Shown one piece after another: positions 1 to 7,442 of a DNA stretch of 64,000 nt (its first letter is position 1; every line of letters starts with the position of its first letter). The notes under the pieces are model-generated. The model had not been told where the DNA came from. It saw nothing but the letters and a program-made list of their open reading frames with translations, and did not search any database. Where the stretch lies: positions 310,001 through 374,000 of the forward strand of contig NZ_ML660057.1 in the NCBI RefSeq assembly GCF_007004665.1, read 5' to 3'. The position numbers and the translations under genes were made by a program. Origin of the DNA: Denitrobaculum tricleocarpae (GTDB lineage: Bacteria > Pseudomonadota > Alphaproteobacteria > Kiloniellales > Kiloniellaceae).

Positions 1-561
1 CTGGTTCTGGAGTTCACCGCCGCTTCACCCAACGTCAGACTCGACATTCGCGACATGGACAGCGCCTCGATCCAGCGCGAACTTGAGCGGGAACGGATTG
101 ATCTGGGTATTGTGTCAGACGCCCGTCAGACTGCGGAGGTCCGTCTGGTCGAGTTGGCCTCGGATCACTTCGGCGTCGTAATGCGCGCGGACAACCAGCT
201 GGCTAAGCGCAAGAAAATCTCCTGGCAGGCGTTGGCGAGAGCCGGGCTCATCGCCAATCCGCTCTGTGAGCGCATTGACGAACCCGAACTGCACGGTGCC
301 CTCGAGCGCGCCCATTTGCGCGTGCACAACACCACGACCCTTTTGACGATGGTCCGCGCCGGCCTTGGCGTGACGCTGCTGCCCGAGCTGGTGTGCCGGC
401 AAGCCGACTCCCGGATCACCTTCCGCGAACTGGCAAGTCCGGTCGCGCACCGTAGGATCGATCTGATCAGCCGGGCCCGGGACACCCCTAGCCCGGCAAC
501 CTCGGCCTTTGCCGAATTTCTCACCGCACGCATGGCTGAGCGGACAAATCTGTCGCGGTAA
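1..561 (+). CDS. LysR-family transcriptional regulator, C-terminal part (cut by window edge)
   Basis: The frame is open from base 1, so the N-terminal winged helix lies outside the window. What remains is the effector-binding domain: the RELERERIDLGIV strand, the central segment around MRADNQLAKRKKISW and the MVRAGLGVTLLPELV segment are typical of LysR co-inducer domains. The ligand cannot be read from the sequence. It converges with the dehalogenase gene that follows on the other strand, so a regulatory link between them is not implied. Confidence 0.85.
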   Translation: MVLEFTAASPNVRLDIRDMDSASIQRELERERIDLGIVSDARQTAEVRLVELASDHFGVVMRADNQLAKRKKISWQALARAGLIANPLCERIDEPELHGALERAHLRVHNTTTLLTMVRAGLGVTLLPELVCRQADSRITFRELASPVAHRRIDLISRARDTPSPATSAFAEFLTARMAERTNLSR

Positions 562-617
562 GAGATCGCTGCCCATGCCACTGGGACGAAGTGACAAATC
601 GAGACATGCGGTGAGAT

Positions 618-1502
618 TCACCGCATCCAATCCGCGATTGCCTTACCAATCTCGTCGGGAGAATCCTCCTGGATGAAGTGAGCTCCCGCAACGGTGACTT
701 CTGTAAGATTTGGCCAAGTCCGAACGAAGTCTCTTGCATACCCAACAAGGAAAGCGCCGGGCTCTGCATTGATGAAGAGCTTCGGCAGATCTTCCGATTT
801 GGACAGGTATTCACCGTAAGCTTCGATGATCGCGGTGGTATCGGCCGGTGAACCTTCGATAGAGAGCTGGCGCGGCCCTGCCAGCGTGGGCCGGCGGTCT
901 TCACCGGCACTGAGGTACGGCTTGCGATACACCGCATGCTCTTCTTCGGTCAGATCACGCAGAATGGCCGCTGGCAGAAGTGTTTCGATAAAGAAGTTTT
1001 CCTCCAACGCCATCTTATCACCTTCCGGCGAACGCAGTTTCCCGATCACCTCTCGGATTGCTTCCGGAAAATCGTCCCAGGTGGGAAACGTCGAGGGAAT
1101 AGCTTCCATGAAAGCCATCTGCTTCACGGCACCCCGGTTCCGCTCCGCCCAATGGAAGCCAAGACCGGAGCCCCAGTCATGCAAAACGAAGGTGACGTTC
1201 TCTTTGACATCCAGTTCTTCGAGAAGCGCGAAAAGATACCTGCTGTGTTCCGGAATGGAGTAGCTGCCATCGGCGGTATTGTCGAGTTTCTCACTATCCC
1301 CCATCCCGATCAGATCCGGTGCAATCAACCGCCCTTTGCCTTCCAGATGAGACATGACATTACGCCAGAGATACGAAGAAGTCGGAACGCCATGCAGAAA
1401 GACGATCGGATCGCCCTCGCCGACCTCCACATAGGCCATCTTTTTGCCTAGGACGGTTCTAAGTTTCTTCCGCGGAAGCGCGTTTTTTGGGAACTGGGTC
1501 AT
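618..1502 (-). CDS. Haloalkane dehalogenase-like alpha/beta hydrolase (LinB/DhaA type)
   Basis: A 294-residue cytoplasmic alpha/beta hydrolase very close in layout to LinB. Haloalkane dehalogenases hydrolyse carbon-halogen bonds through an Asp nucleophile. Visible are the nucleophile elbow HDWGSGLGF (Asp109, with halide-binding Trp110), the acid Glu133 in FMEAI and the base His275 in AGAHFIQEDSPDE. The motif that is normally HGNPTSSYLW reads HGVPTSSYLW, so the second halide-stabilising residue (Asn38 of LinB) is Val39. The Asp-Glu-His triad is intact, but dehalogenase activity is uncertain; another hydrolase or epoxide-type role is possible. The gene is divergent from a MarR regulator with a 14-base palindrome between them. 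A remnant of a second copy lies at 13.65 kb. Confidence 0.82.
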   Translation of the reverse strand: MTQFPKNALPRKKLRTVLGKKMAYVEVGEGDPIVFLHGVPTSSYLWRNVMSHLEGKGRLIAPDLIGMGDSEKLDNTADGSYSIPEHSRYLFALLEELDVKENVTFVLHDWGSGLGFHWAERNRGAVKQMAFMEAIPSTFPTWDDFPEAIREVIGKLRSPEGDKMALEENFFIETLLPAAILRDLTEEEHAVYRKPYLSAGEDRRPTLAGPRQLSIEGSPADTTAIIEAYGEYLSKSEDLPKLFINAEPGAFLVGYARDFVRTWPNLTEVTVAGAHFIQEDSPDEIGKAIADWMR

Positions 1503-1613
1503 GAGACTTTCCTCTGAAAAGTAACTCTATTGGGTGCAGGCGCGCGGGACGGGACACCGACGAGATGCAACAGGTTCGACAGCCATATTCTCGCTTTCAA
1601 TTTATATGCGCCA

Positions 1614-1627
1614 GTCATATATATGAC
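1614..1627. promoter_or_regulatory. Probable MarR operator (perfect 14-bp palindrome)
   Basis: GTCATATATATGAC is a perfect palindrome in the AT-rich gap between the dehalogenase and marR-like genes. A second palindrome, ACTTAAGT (1625-1632), overlaps its end. MarR dimers usually bind such sites in divergent promoters, so autoregulation and control of the dehalogenase are likely. This is inference from position. Confidence 0.5.
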
Positions 1628-1680
1628 TTAAGTCAATGCCGTCCATTGATTTGTATGATTCTCTCATATATTTTACGCTC

Positions 1681-2214
1681 ATGAAAAAAGATGACTACAT
1701 AAACAATCTGTTAGCTGCAGCCGCGACGACGATCGCCACGCAGATTGAAGATCAGATCGGAGACCTTGGCCTGCCAAGCACCAATGCCGCGACCGCATTG
1801 GTGACAATACGCAATCATCCGGACGACAGTATTGATGCGCTCCGGCGCGTCCTCTCCCTGACCCATTCAGGAGCGGTTCGCCTGATAGACAGTCTCGAAC
1901 AAGACGGACTGGTGGAACGGCGCCGAAGTGATACCGACGGCCGGGCCGTCGTCTTACGTTTGACCGCTAACGGACAAGACAGCGCCGAAGTAATCATCGG
2001 CGCTCGAGAACGTGCGACACGCGCAATCGTCAAACGCCTTTCGAAGCAGCAGATTGCCGGCCTGAAACCGGTGCTGGAGACTATTCTGGCAGTGACAACG
2101 AAAGACGAAGAAAGCGCCCGGCGTAACTGCCGACTTTGCGATGAGAGTGCCTGTCGTCCCCTGGGCTGCCCAGTCGAAATCTCAGCCCAAGAGCACAGAG
2201 CGAAGGGTCCCTAA
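1681..2214 (+). CDS. MarR-family regulator with C-terminal cysteine cluster
   Basis: A winged-helix regulator of the MarR family. The segment DSIDALRRVLSLTHSGAVRLIDSLEQ holds the recognition helix, and GLVERRRSDTDGRAVVLRLT is the wing. The C-terminal tail carries four cysteines spaced C-x2-C-x4-C-x4-C (NCRLCDESACRPLGCP), which suggests metal binding or redox sensing. I placed the start at the ATG beginning MKKDDY; an in-frame ATG at 1636 would add 15 residues and neither has a strong ribosome binding site. It is divergent from the dehalogenase gene and probably controls it through the palindrome between them. The inducer is unknown. Confidence 0.85.
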   Translation: MKKDDYINNLLAAAATTIATQIEDQIGDLGLPSTNAATALVTIRNHPDDSIDALRRVLSLTHSGAVRLIDSLEQDGLVERRRSDTDGRAVVLRLTANGQDSAEVIIGARERATRAIVKRLSKQQIAGLKPVLETILAVTTKDEESARRNCRLCDESACRPLGCPVEISAQEHRAKGP

Positions 2215-2264
2215 TGTGGTGAAACAAATGATCGTGACACTCTCTTGGTCGGTACAACACTCAG

Positions 2265-2303
2265 GAAAAAGAAACGCCCCGGCAATCTCCGTCAGGGCGT
2301 TTC
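2265..2303 (-). terminator. Rho-independent terminator for the DUF4440 genes
   Basis: GAAACGCCC (2271-2279) pairs with GGGCGTTTC (2295-2303). Read on the minus strand the stem is followed by a T run (AAAAA at 2266-2270), just downstream of the gene that ends at 2335. Confidence 0.7.
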
Positions 2304-2334
2304 GACGGAAGCACTTTGGAAATTCGTATTTGTT

Positions 2335-2706
2335 CTAAGCGACTGGATTTGAGCTGTTCCAGATATCACGATGCCACTTCCAGGCACCGTCCTCCTGCTT
2401 CCAGATCACGATGTATTTGCCGTTGTCGGCCACGCTTCCGTCTGCCGTTTTCAGGGTAAAGTGCCCAACCTGGATGGCGGTATCGCCCAGTTCTTCCAGT
2501 TCCACTGATTCAAGCTCGACACCGGTCACTCCCATGTCGATCGCCCCCTGCCAGAAAGCTGCGATGTCTTCTTTTCCCGAGACAGTCGCTGCGTTGGGCG
2601 GGAGCGCTTGTCCGGTGGTTGTGTAGACACCGGCCAGACCCAAGGCATTTCCGGCCTTCATCGCGGCTTCGAACTCGCGGTCAACGGCTTCTATATCTTC
2701 TCTCAT
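2335..2706 (-). CDS. SnoaL-like / DUF4440 cytoplasmic protein
   Basis: A small NTF2-fold protein of about 123 residues. The fold shows as an N-terminal helix (EDIEAVDREFEAAMKAG), the VYTTTGQALPPNA strand and the terminal KWHRDIWNSSNP segment. Members of this family are often assigned as steroid-isomerase-like or of unknown function, and no catalytic role can be claimed. The start is the ATG at 2706, preceded by AGAGGAAG. No signal peptide is present. It is a close paralogue of the next gene upstream, which is exported, so the pair looks like a tandem duplication in which only one copy has an export signal. Confidence 0.8.
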   Translation of the reverse strand: MREDIEAVDREFEAAMKAGNALGLAGVYTTTGQALPPNAATVSGKEDIAAFWQGAIDMGVTGVELESVELEELGDTAIQVGHFTLKTADGSVADNGKYIVIWKQEDGAWKWHRDIWNSSNPVA

Positions 2707-2760
2707 GTTTCTTCCTCTCACATCGCTCGGGTATTCTGGTTCCGCGTGGTCGTTCTGACC

Positions 2761-3219
2761 CTACTTTGCAGGGTTAGAGCTGTTCCAGATGTCACGGTGC
2801 CATCTCCATTCACCGTCCTCTTTCTTCCAGAGGATCATGAGCTTGCCGACGTCGGCCGTCGTCCCGTCGGCCGCTTTCAGCGTGTAGCGGCCGACCTGAA
2901 CGGCGCTATCACCGAAGTCTTCCAGTTCGACCGTCTCGAGTTCGACAGAAGCGAGGCCTGCATCGACAGCACCCTGCCAGAAGACCTCCAGAGCTTTCCG
3001 GCCGGAGACAATCGGGCCATTAGGCGGCAAAGCCTGACCGTTCTCGGTGTAAACACCGGCGAGACGGGATGCGCTGCCGGCACTTAAAGCCGCTTCGAAC
3101 TCAGCATCGACAGCCTCAATAGCGGCCTTTGTTGCACTGTGACCATCGGCCATTGCGACAGACGCTGCGACGGGTGAAAAGGCGAGTAAAGCTGCAATCG
3201 TAAGGGGGGCTACCTTCAT
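2761..3219 (-). CDS. SnoaL-like / DUF4440 protein with signal peptide
   Basis: A paralogue of the preceding protein with nearly the same C-terminus (WRWHRDIWNSSNPAK), but carrying an N-terminal signal peptide (MKVAPLTIAALLAFSPVAAS, cleavage probably after VAMA), so it should be periplasmic. The start is the ATG at 3219, which has an AAAGGA-type ribosome binding site; the longer frame upstream lacks a coherent protein. Both copies keep the ALPPN motif and the WHRDIWN end. Function is unknown. Confidence 0.8.
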   Translation of the reverse strand: MKVAPLTIAALLAFSPVAASVAMADGHSATKAAIEAVDAEFEAALSAGSASRLAGVYTENGQALPPNGPIVSGRKALEVFWQGAVDAGLASVELETVELEDFGDSAVQVGRYTLKAADGTTADVGKLMILWKKEDGEWRWHRDIWNSSNPAK

Positions 3220-3449
3220 GTCTGATCCTTTCTTGTTGCCACAGCATGAATTTGGCGATGCCTGCGGACAAAACGACGGTGCCCGGAAACCCGGCACCGC
3301 AAGCTGTCTCGTTTTTGAGACACCTGGAATGCCGCAAATTGGTCAAACGGGAGAAAAGACCTCACGGCAGCGCCACCTGCGTTTCATGCCTGGACGTCGC
3401 ATTCAGCCCGTTCAGAGCCTCTACTCCATCAAAATTGCAGGAAACAATC

Positions 3450-4037
3450 ATGGCAACGATCTTACAGGTAAATTCGAGTGGACGCAGGCAGGGGTCCGCA
3501 TCCCGTCAACTCACAGCGGCTCTCGTCGGAAAGCTTGTCGCGGAGCATCCCGGAGCAAAGGTGATCGAACGCGATGCAGTCACAAACGCTGAATTTCTTG
3601 ACGAAGAATGGGTGATTGCGAACTTCACTCAGGCCCAGGAGCGGAGCACGCGGCAGAAAGAACGGCTGCAGCATTCCCAGAAGCTTGTCGACGAAGTACA
3701 AGCCGCCGACTTCATCGTGATCGGTACGCCGATCTATAACTTCTCCATTTCAGGCGTTCTCAAAGCCTGGATCGATCAGATCTGCAGGCCCGGGCTTACC
3801 TTTCGCGCCGAACCGGAGGGTTTCGTCGGACTGCTCAAGGGCAAGAGAGTCTTCCTGGTGGTGACCTCGGGCGGGACGGAGATCAATGGCCCCGTCGATT
3901 ACGCAACCGCTTATATGACGCACATTCTCGGTTTTCTGGGCATTACGGACGTGACCGTCATCGGAGCCGATACAATGGTATCAGATCCTGAAGGCGCCCT
4001 GGACCGGGCCATGCGGCAGATCCGGGATGCAGCCTAG
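3450..4037 (+). CDS. azoR: FMN-dependent NADH-azoreductase
   Basis: A 195-residue flavodoxin-like quinone/azo reductase. The FMN phosphate loop is ILQVNSSGRRQGSASRQL, and the central GTPIYNFSISGVLKAWIDQI and VVTSGGTEI segments are AzoR hallmarks. These dimeric cytoplasmic enzymes reduce quinones and azo compounds with NAD(P)H and are often linked to electrophile stress. The start at 3450 is preceded by AGGAAA; the frame upstream of it is not AzoR-like. It is divergent from the exported DUF4440 gene and convergent with the GAF-Fis regulator. Confidence 0.9.
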   Translation: MATILQVNSSGRRQGSASRQLTAALVGKLVAEHPGAKVIERDAVTNAEFLDEEWVIANFTQAQERSTRQKERLQHSQKLVDEVQAADFIVIGTPIYNFSISGVLKAWIDQICRPGLTFRAEPEGFVGLLKGKRVFLVVTSGGTEINGPVDYATAYMTHILGFLGITDVTVIGADTMVSDPEGALDRAMRQIRDAA

Positions 4038-4046
4038 ATTTGCACC

Positions 4047-4079
4047 GATCGCAGTGACGTGACTTGCGTTACTGCGATC
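4047..4079 (+). terminator. Strong hairpin after azoR (terminator-like, no T run)
   Basis: GATCGCAGTGACG pairs with CGTTACTGCGATC with one G-U pair, giving a 13-bp stem just after the azoR stop and between convergent genes. No T run follows, so termination would be weak or factor-assisted. Confidence 0.45.
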
Positions 4080-4135
4080 AAAGGCGCTCAAGCTGCTGAG
4101 AGAAATCGGCAGCGGATCAAGACGACGCTCTGACC

Positions 4136-5101
4136 CTAGTTTTTGCGAGTTGAGATTTTCAGCTTATTCATCCGGCGGTACAGCGTAGCCCTTCCCACCC
4201 TTAAGAGACGTGCAGCCTCGGACACATTGTTTCCCGTTTGTGTGAGCGCCTGCAATACGGCCCTGCGTTCAGCTCCCTCAAAACCCAGTTCGCTTTTCAT
4301 GTCGGACAGCAGATCGGACGCGAGGCAAGGTTCGACGTCCCCACCAACACCCAAGAGATACCGTCGGCGGGCGCTCCGGCTTGCACCGACCACCAGATCA
4401 TCCTGATCGACGGCCAGAAGCGCGCCGGCTTCAAGGTTTTCCCCCGGCAGCATAACGATACGGGACTTTGGATAGGCGGCACGGAATTTCGATACCTCTA
4501 TATTTTGTGCGGTTTGTGAAACCAGCGCCGCGATCATAGCGTTCAACGCCGGACTCTGATCGTATCTGGCCGATGAAACGCCCAGAGCTCCGATGAGATT
4601 GCCATCGGGACCGAAAATCGGCGCGTCGATGCAGCTGATGCCGGTATTGCGGGCCAGGAAGTGCTCATCCCGGTGGATAACCACGCGCCTCTTTTCTGTG
4701 AGGCAGGTGCCGACCCCGTTCGTTCCTTCCGCTTCCTCGCTCCAGTTGGTGCCTTGCCAGAAACCCCATTGCTTGAAGGTATGTTCATCGACGTCGTTCA
4801 AGCGCTGATCCATGACGATGCCCTCGGCATCCGTCAGCAAAACCGCGCAACCGGGTTTGCCCACGATTTCAAAGAGGCGGTCAAGCCCGGGAGAGGCCAG
4901 AGCCAGTGCCTCACCGAGAGACTCCCGGCGCGAGCGCAGATCACTGGCGGTCACACGATCCGGTGCCCGGCGCTTGCCCGGATGCAGGCCATGCTTGGTG
5001 AGCGAACGCGACCATGAGGCCGCAAGCCGCGACATTGCCGCTGCCTTGGAAGAGGTCGCTGTCTCAAGAACCCGGTCGATATGCTGGTTGTGTCCAGTCA
5101 C
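4136..5101 (-). CDS. GAF-domain regulator with Fis-type helix-turn-helix, lacking AAA+ (AcoR-like)
   Basis: A 321-residue protein resembling the sensor part of AcoR-type activators. The N-terminal region (AASWSRSLTKHGL) and a GAF domain (about residues 75-205, with GTNGVGTCL and DAPIFGPDGNLIGALGVSS) lead into a C-terminal Fis-type helix-turn-helix (GNNVSEAARLLRVGRATLYRRM). The central sigma-54-interacting ATPase (GAFTGA) domain of AcoR is absent, so it cannot activate sigma-54 in the usual way and probably acts as a classical repressor or activator. The start codon is GTG. It lies nine bases downstream of two sulfurtransferase genes on the same strand, so it probably belongs to their operon. 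Confidence 0.85.
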   Translation of the reverse strand: MTGHNQHIDRVLETATSSKAAAMSRLAASWSRSLTKHGLHPGKRRAPDRVTASDLRSRRESLGEALALASPGLDRLFEIVGKPGCAVLLTDAEGIVMDQRLNDVDEHTFKQWGFWQGTNWSEEAEGTNGVGTCLTEKRRVVIHRDEHFLARNTGISCIDAPIFGPDGNLIGALGVSSARYDQSPALNAMIAALVSQTAQNIEVSKFRAAYPKSRIVMLPGENLEAGALLAVDQDDLVVGASRSARRRYLLGVGGDVEPCLASDLLSDMKSELGFEGAERRAVLQALTQTGNNVSEAARLLRVGRATLYRRMNKLKISTRKN

Positions 5102-5110
5102 TTCATAATC

Positions 5111-5521
5111 TCACTTATCGGATTTCATCTCTGAGAACGCCACGGGACCGCCCTCGGCTTTCCATGACGAAAACCCGTCTTTCAAGTGGCAGGCCTGAAA
5201 ACCCATTTCCTGCAGAGTCCGCAAGGTCAGCGCAGAGCGCCAGCCCGACTCACAGTGGAACAGGAAGCTCTTATCAGCCTGACCAAAGACATCCTTGAAG
5301 TAGGGGCTGTCAGGATCGACCCAGAATTCGATCATTCCGCGGGGACAGTGGATGCTGCCGGGGATGTATCCCTTGCGCTGACGCTCGCGGATATCCCGGA
5401 TGTCGACGACCACCAGATTGGGGTTGCCGAGCATCTCGATCGCGTCGGGCGTTTCGATTTCTTCTATTTCACCGCGGGCGCGCGCGACCAATTCGGCAGA
5501 GCTGATCCTGAGTTTCACCAT
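5111..5521 (-). CDS. Single-domain rhodanese sulfurtransferase
   Basis: A one-domain rhodanese of about 136 residues that would transfer sulfane sulfur through a persulfide on the Cys of LFHCESGWRSALT. The VVVDIRDIRERQRKGYIPGSIH and HLKDGFSSWKAEGG segments are standard for the fold. No signal peptide is seen, so it is cytoplasmic. I chose the ATG at 5521 (MVKLRISS), which begins one base after the stop of the two-domain sulfurtransferase and implies translational coupling. Confidence 0.9.
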   Translation of the reverse strand: MVKLRISSAELVARARGEIEEIETPDAIEMLGNPNLVVVDIRDIRERQRKGYIPGSIHCPRGMIEFWVDPDSPYFKDVFGQADKSFLFHCESGWRSALTLRTLQEMGFQACHLKDGFSSWKAEGGPVAFSEMKSDK

Positions 5522-5522
5522 G

Positions 5523-6356
5523 TCAGCTCTGCTCGACAGGTCGCGAAGGCTCCTGTTTCCACTCCGAGAACGACCCGTCATAAAGACTTGAATCTACGCC
5601 CAAGCCGCTCAGTGCAAGCATGGGGACCGTCCCGGCATAACCGGAACCACAAGATGCAATAACCGGACGTGTGCGCCATTCAGGCGCCAGTCGATCAAAG
5701 ACTTTCTCAAGAGCGTCGGACTCGAGGAAGAGACCCGTGTCTTCATCCAACAGCTCCTTGAAATGCACGTGCAACGCACCGGGAATATGTCCGGTCCGCG
5801 GGTCTTCCGGCTTGCCCGCATAGCTGACCGGGCCACGCGCATCCATGTGACAGGCCTGCGCCATTCTCTCTTGGAGCTCATTGAGGCTAACACGCAGGCC
5901 GCTGTTGAGCCGTGGTGTGAACGAGCCCTCCGGAACATTAGGGACATCAGTCGAAACGGGGAATCCTTGGGCTTTCCAGTGACTCCAGCCTCCATTCAGG
6001 ACACGTAGGTTCTCGAAACCCCAGTGACGCATCGCCCACCAGACCCGGCCTGCGAGCATGTGTGAGTAATCGTCGTAGAGAATGCAAAGATCTCCCTCAT
6101 TCACGCCAAGTGATTTGAAATCAGCAGCGGCAGCCTCCTGGTCACAAACGGGTGCGAGACCGACCGCTTGCCCCTGATCCAAAAACTGTTTGGTCCAATC
6201 CACAAACACGGCACCGGGAATATGGCCCGCCAGGTAGTCATCATGCAGTGCGCGGGCGGGGGTCTGCCAGGTGCCGCGCACGTCGAACACCCGCAGTTTC
6301 TCACGCCCGAGAACGCCGTTCAGTTCATCGGCGGAAATTAGAGAAGAAGAGTCCAT
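5523..6356 (-). CDS. Two-domain thiosulfate/3-mercaptopyruvate sulfurtransferase
   Basis: A 277-residue tandem rhodanese. The first domain (about residues 5-125) contains VFDVRGTW and HIPGAVFVDW and lacks the catalytic Cys, as is normal for the family. The second (about 150-270) contains HMDARGP, DPRTGHIPGALHV and the active loop ASCGSGYAGT with the catalytic Cys. The loop is closest to the SseA mercaptopyruvate type (CGSGVTA). It is the first gene of a three-gene minus-strand operon with a second rhodanese and a GAF-Fis regulator, so sulfane sulfur handling is a reasonable role for the unit. Confidence 0.88.
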   Translation of the reverse strand: MDSSSLISADELNGVLGREKLRVFDVRGTWQTPARALHDDYLAGHIPGAVFVDWTKQFLDQGQAVGLAPVCDQEAAAADFKSLGVNEGDLCILYDDYSHMLAGRVWWAMRHWGFENLRVLNGGWSHWKAQGFPVSTDVPNVPEGSFTPRLNSGLRVSLNELQERMAQACHMDARGPVSYAGKPEDPRTGHIPGALHVHFKELLDEDTGLFLESDALEKVFDRLAPEWRTRPVIASCGSGYAGTVPMLALSGLGVDSSLYDGSFSEWKQEPSRPVEQS

Positions 6357-6502
6357 TTCATGCCTTCCTTGCGTTACTGGGGCTTCAGGCTCTCACGAAC
6401 CGACGCCATCCCCCATACACAAATCCGACTTTGACATGGACAAAACCTTCATCTCGGCACTTTTCTGATGTTGGTTAACGAACTACTTTAGTGTTCTGCG
6501 GG

Positions 6503-7432
6503 ATGGAGAAACCTCGTTTTGACCGAGCAGAATCGACCGACCGACCATGGACTGATCAAATGCCGGACCAAGCTCTTTTGAACCTTCTGCCGACGAATGC
6601 GGAAACTGCCGGCCTTCCGGCCCTTACAGTTCCACAGGAAGAAGGGTCGCCACCTGAATACCCGCTTGAACTCTATCGTCTGTACCTGGCCAACCGCGGC
6701 GATATCGCATTGACCCTGGACAGCCAGTCAATGACGCTGAAAAAGGGGCAACTGCTAACCTTGTCCCCGGGTGAGGTCGTGGCCTTTTCCGAAGGGCAGA
6801 CCCTCATCTCACTCAGCTTCCATCATGATTTCTTTTGCGTTCGCGTACAGCGTGATGAGGTCTATTGCGATGGCGTTGTGTTCAACAGACTGTCCGGCCT
6901 GCCGGTCGTTGCATTCCCTGAAACAGAACACACGATTGTCGAGGGGCGATTTCACGAGATGATCAGCATCTTGAGCAATCCAAGTCCATTCAGTCATGAC
7001 CGTGCGCTCAACGTCCTGCGTGCCTTGCTTCTGCATGCCGCGGATTACAAATCCCGCGCGACCGCCGCGGAACTTCATGAAGCAGGAAAGACGAAGCATC
7101 TCTCTCCCCTGGTACTGCAGTTCCAGCACTTGGTAGAAGAGACCTTCGCGCAACGAAAAGAAGCCACTTTTTATAGTGAGGCGTTGGGTGTGACGCTCTC
7201 CAAGCTCAACCGGCGCGTCAAAGACGAGCTGGGTAAATCGGTAATGCAGGCGGTCAACGAACGCCTGGCCATCGAAGCACGTGTCGCCTTGCGATCAGGC
7301 AAGCGCTCGATCAAAGAGGTTGCGTTCGATCTGGGCTTTATCGACCCACTCTACTTCTCGCGTTTCTTCCGCAAACAGTTCGGCAGGCCGCCCTCTCAGT
7401 ATTTTCAGAGCCCGGTCCAGAATGAGGCGTGA
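6503..7432 (+). CDS. AraC-family transcriptional regulator
   Basis: About 309 residues with a cupin-like N-terminal sensor domain (YRLYLANRGDIALTLDSQSM, then KKGQLLTLSPGEVVAF) and a C-terminal pair of helix-turn-helices, the second being SIKEVAFDLGFIDPLYFSRF. The layout matches regulators of the YSIRK/AraC-binding type. The ATG at 6503 is preferred over the GTG at 6491; neither has a strong ribosome binding site. It is divergent from the sulfurtransferase operon and convergent with the tct operon, so the sulfurtransferases are the nearer likely target. Confidence 0.85.
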   Translation: MEKPRFDRAESTDRPWTDQMPDQALLNLLPTNAETAGLPALTVPQEEGSPPEYPLELYRLYLANRGDIALTLDSQSMTLKKGQLLTLSPGEVVAFSEGQTLISLSFHHDFFCVRVQRDEVYCDGVVFNRLSGLPVVAFPETEHTIVEGRFHEMISILSNPSPFSHDRALNVLRALLLHAADYKSRATAAELHEAGKTKHLSPLVLQFQHLVEETFAQRKEATFYSEALGVTLSKLNRRVKDELGKSVMQAVNERLAIEARVALRSGKRSIKEVAFDLGFIDPLYFSRFFRKQFGRPPSQYFQSPVQNEA

Positions 7433-7442
7433 TATGGCCGGT

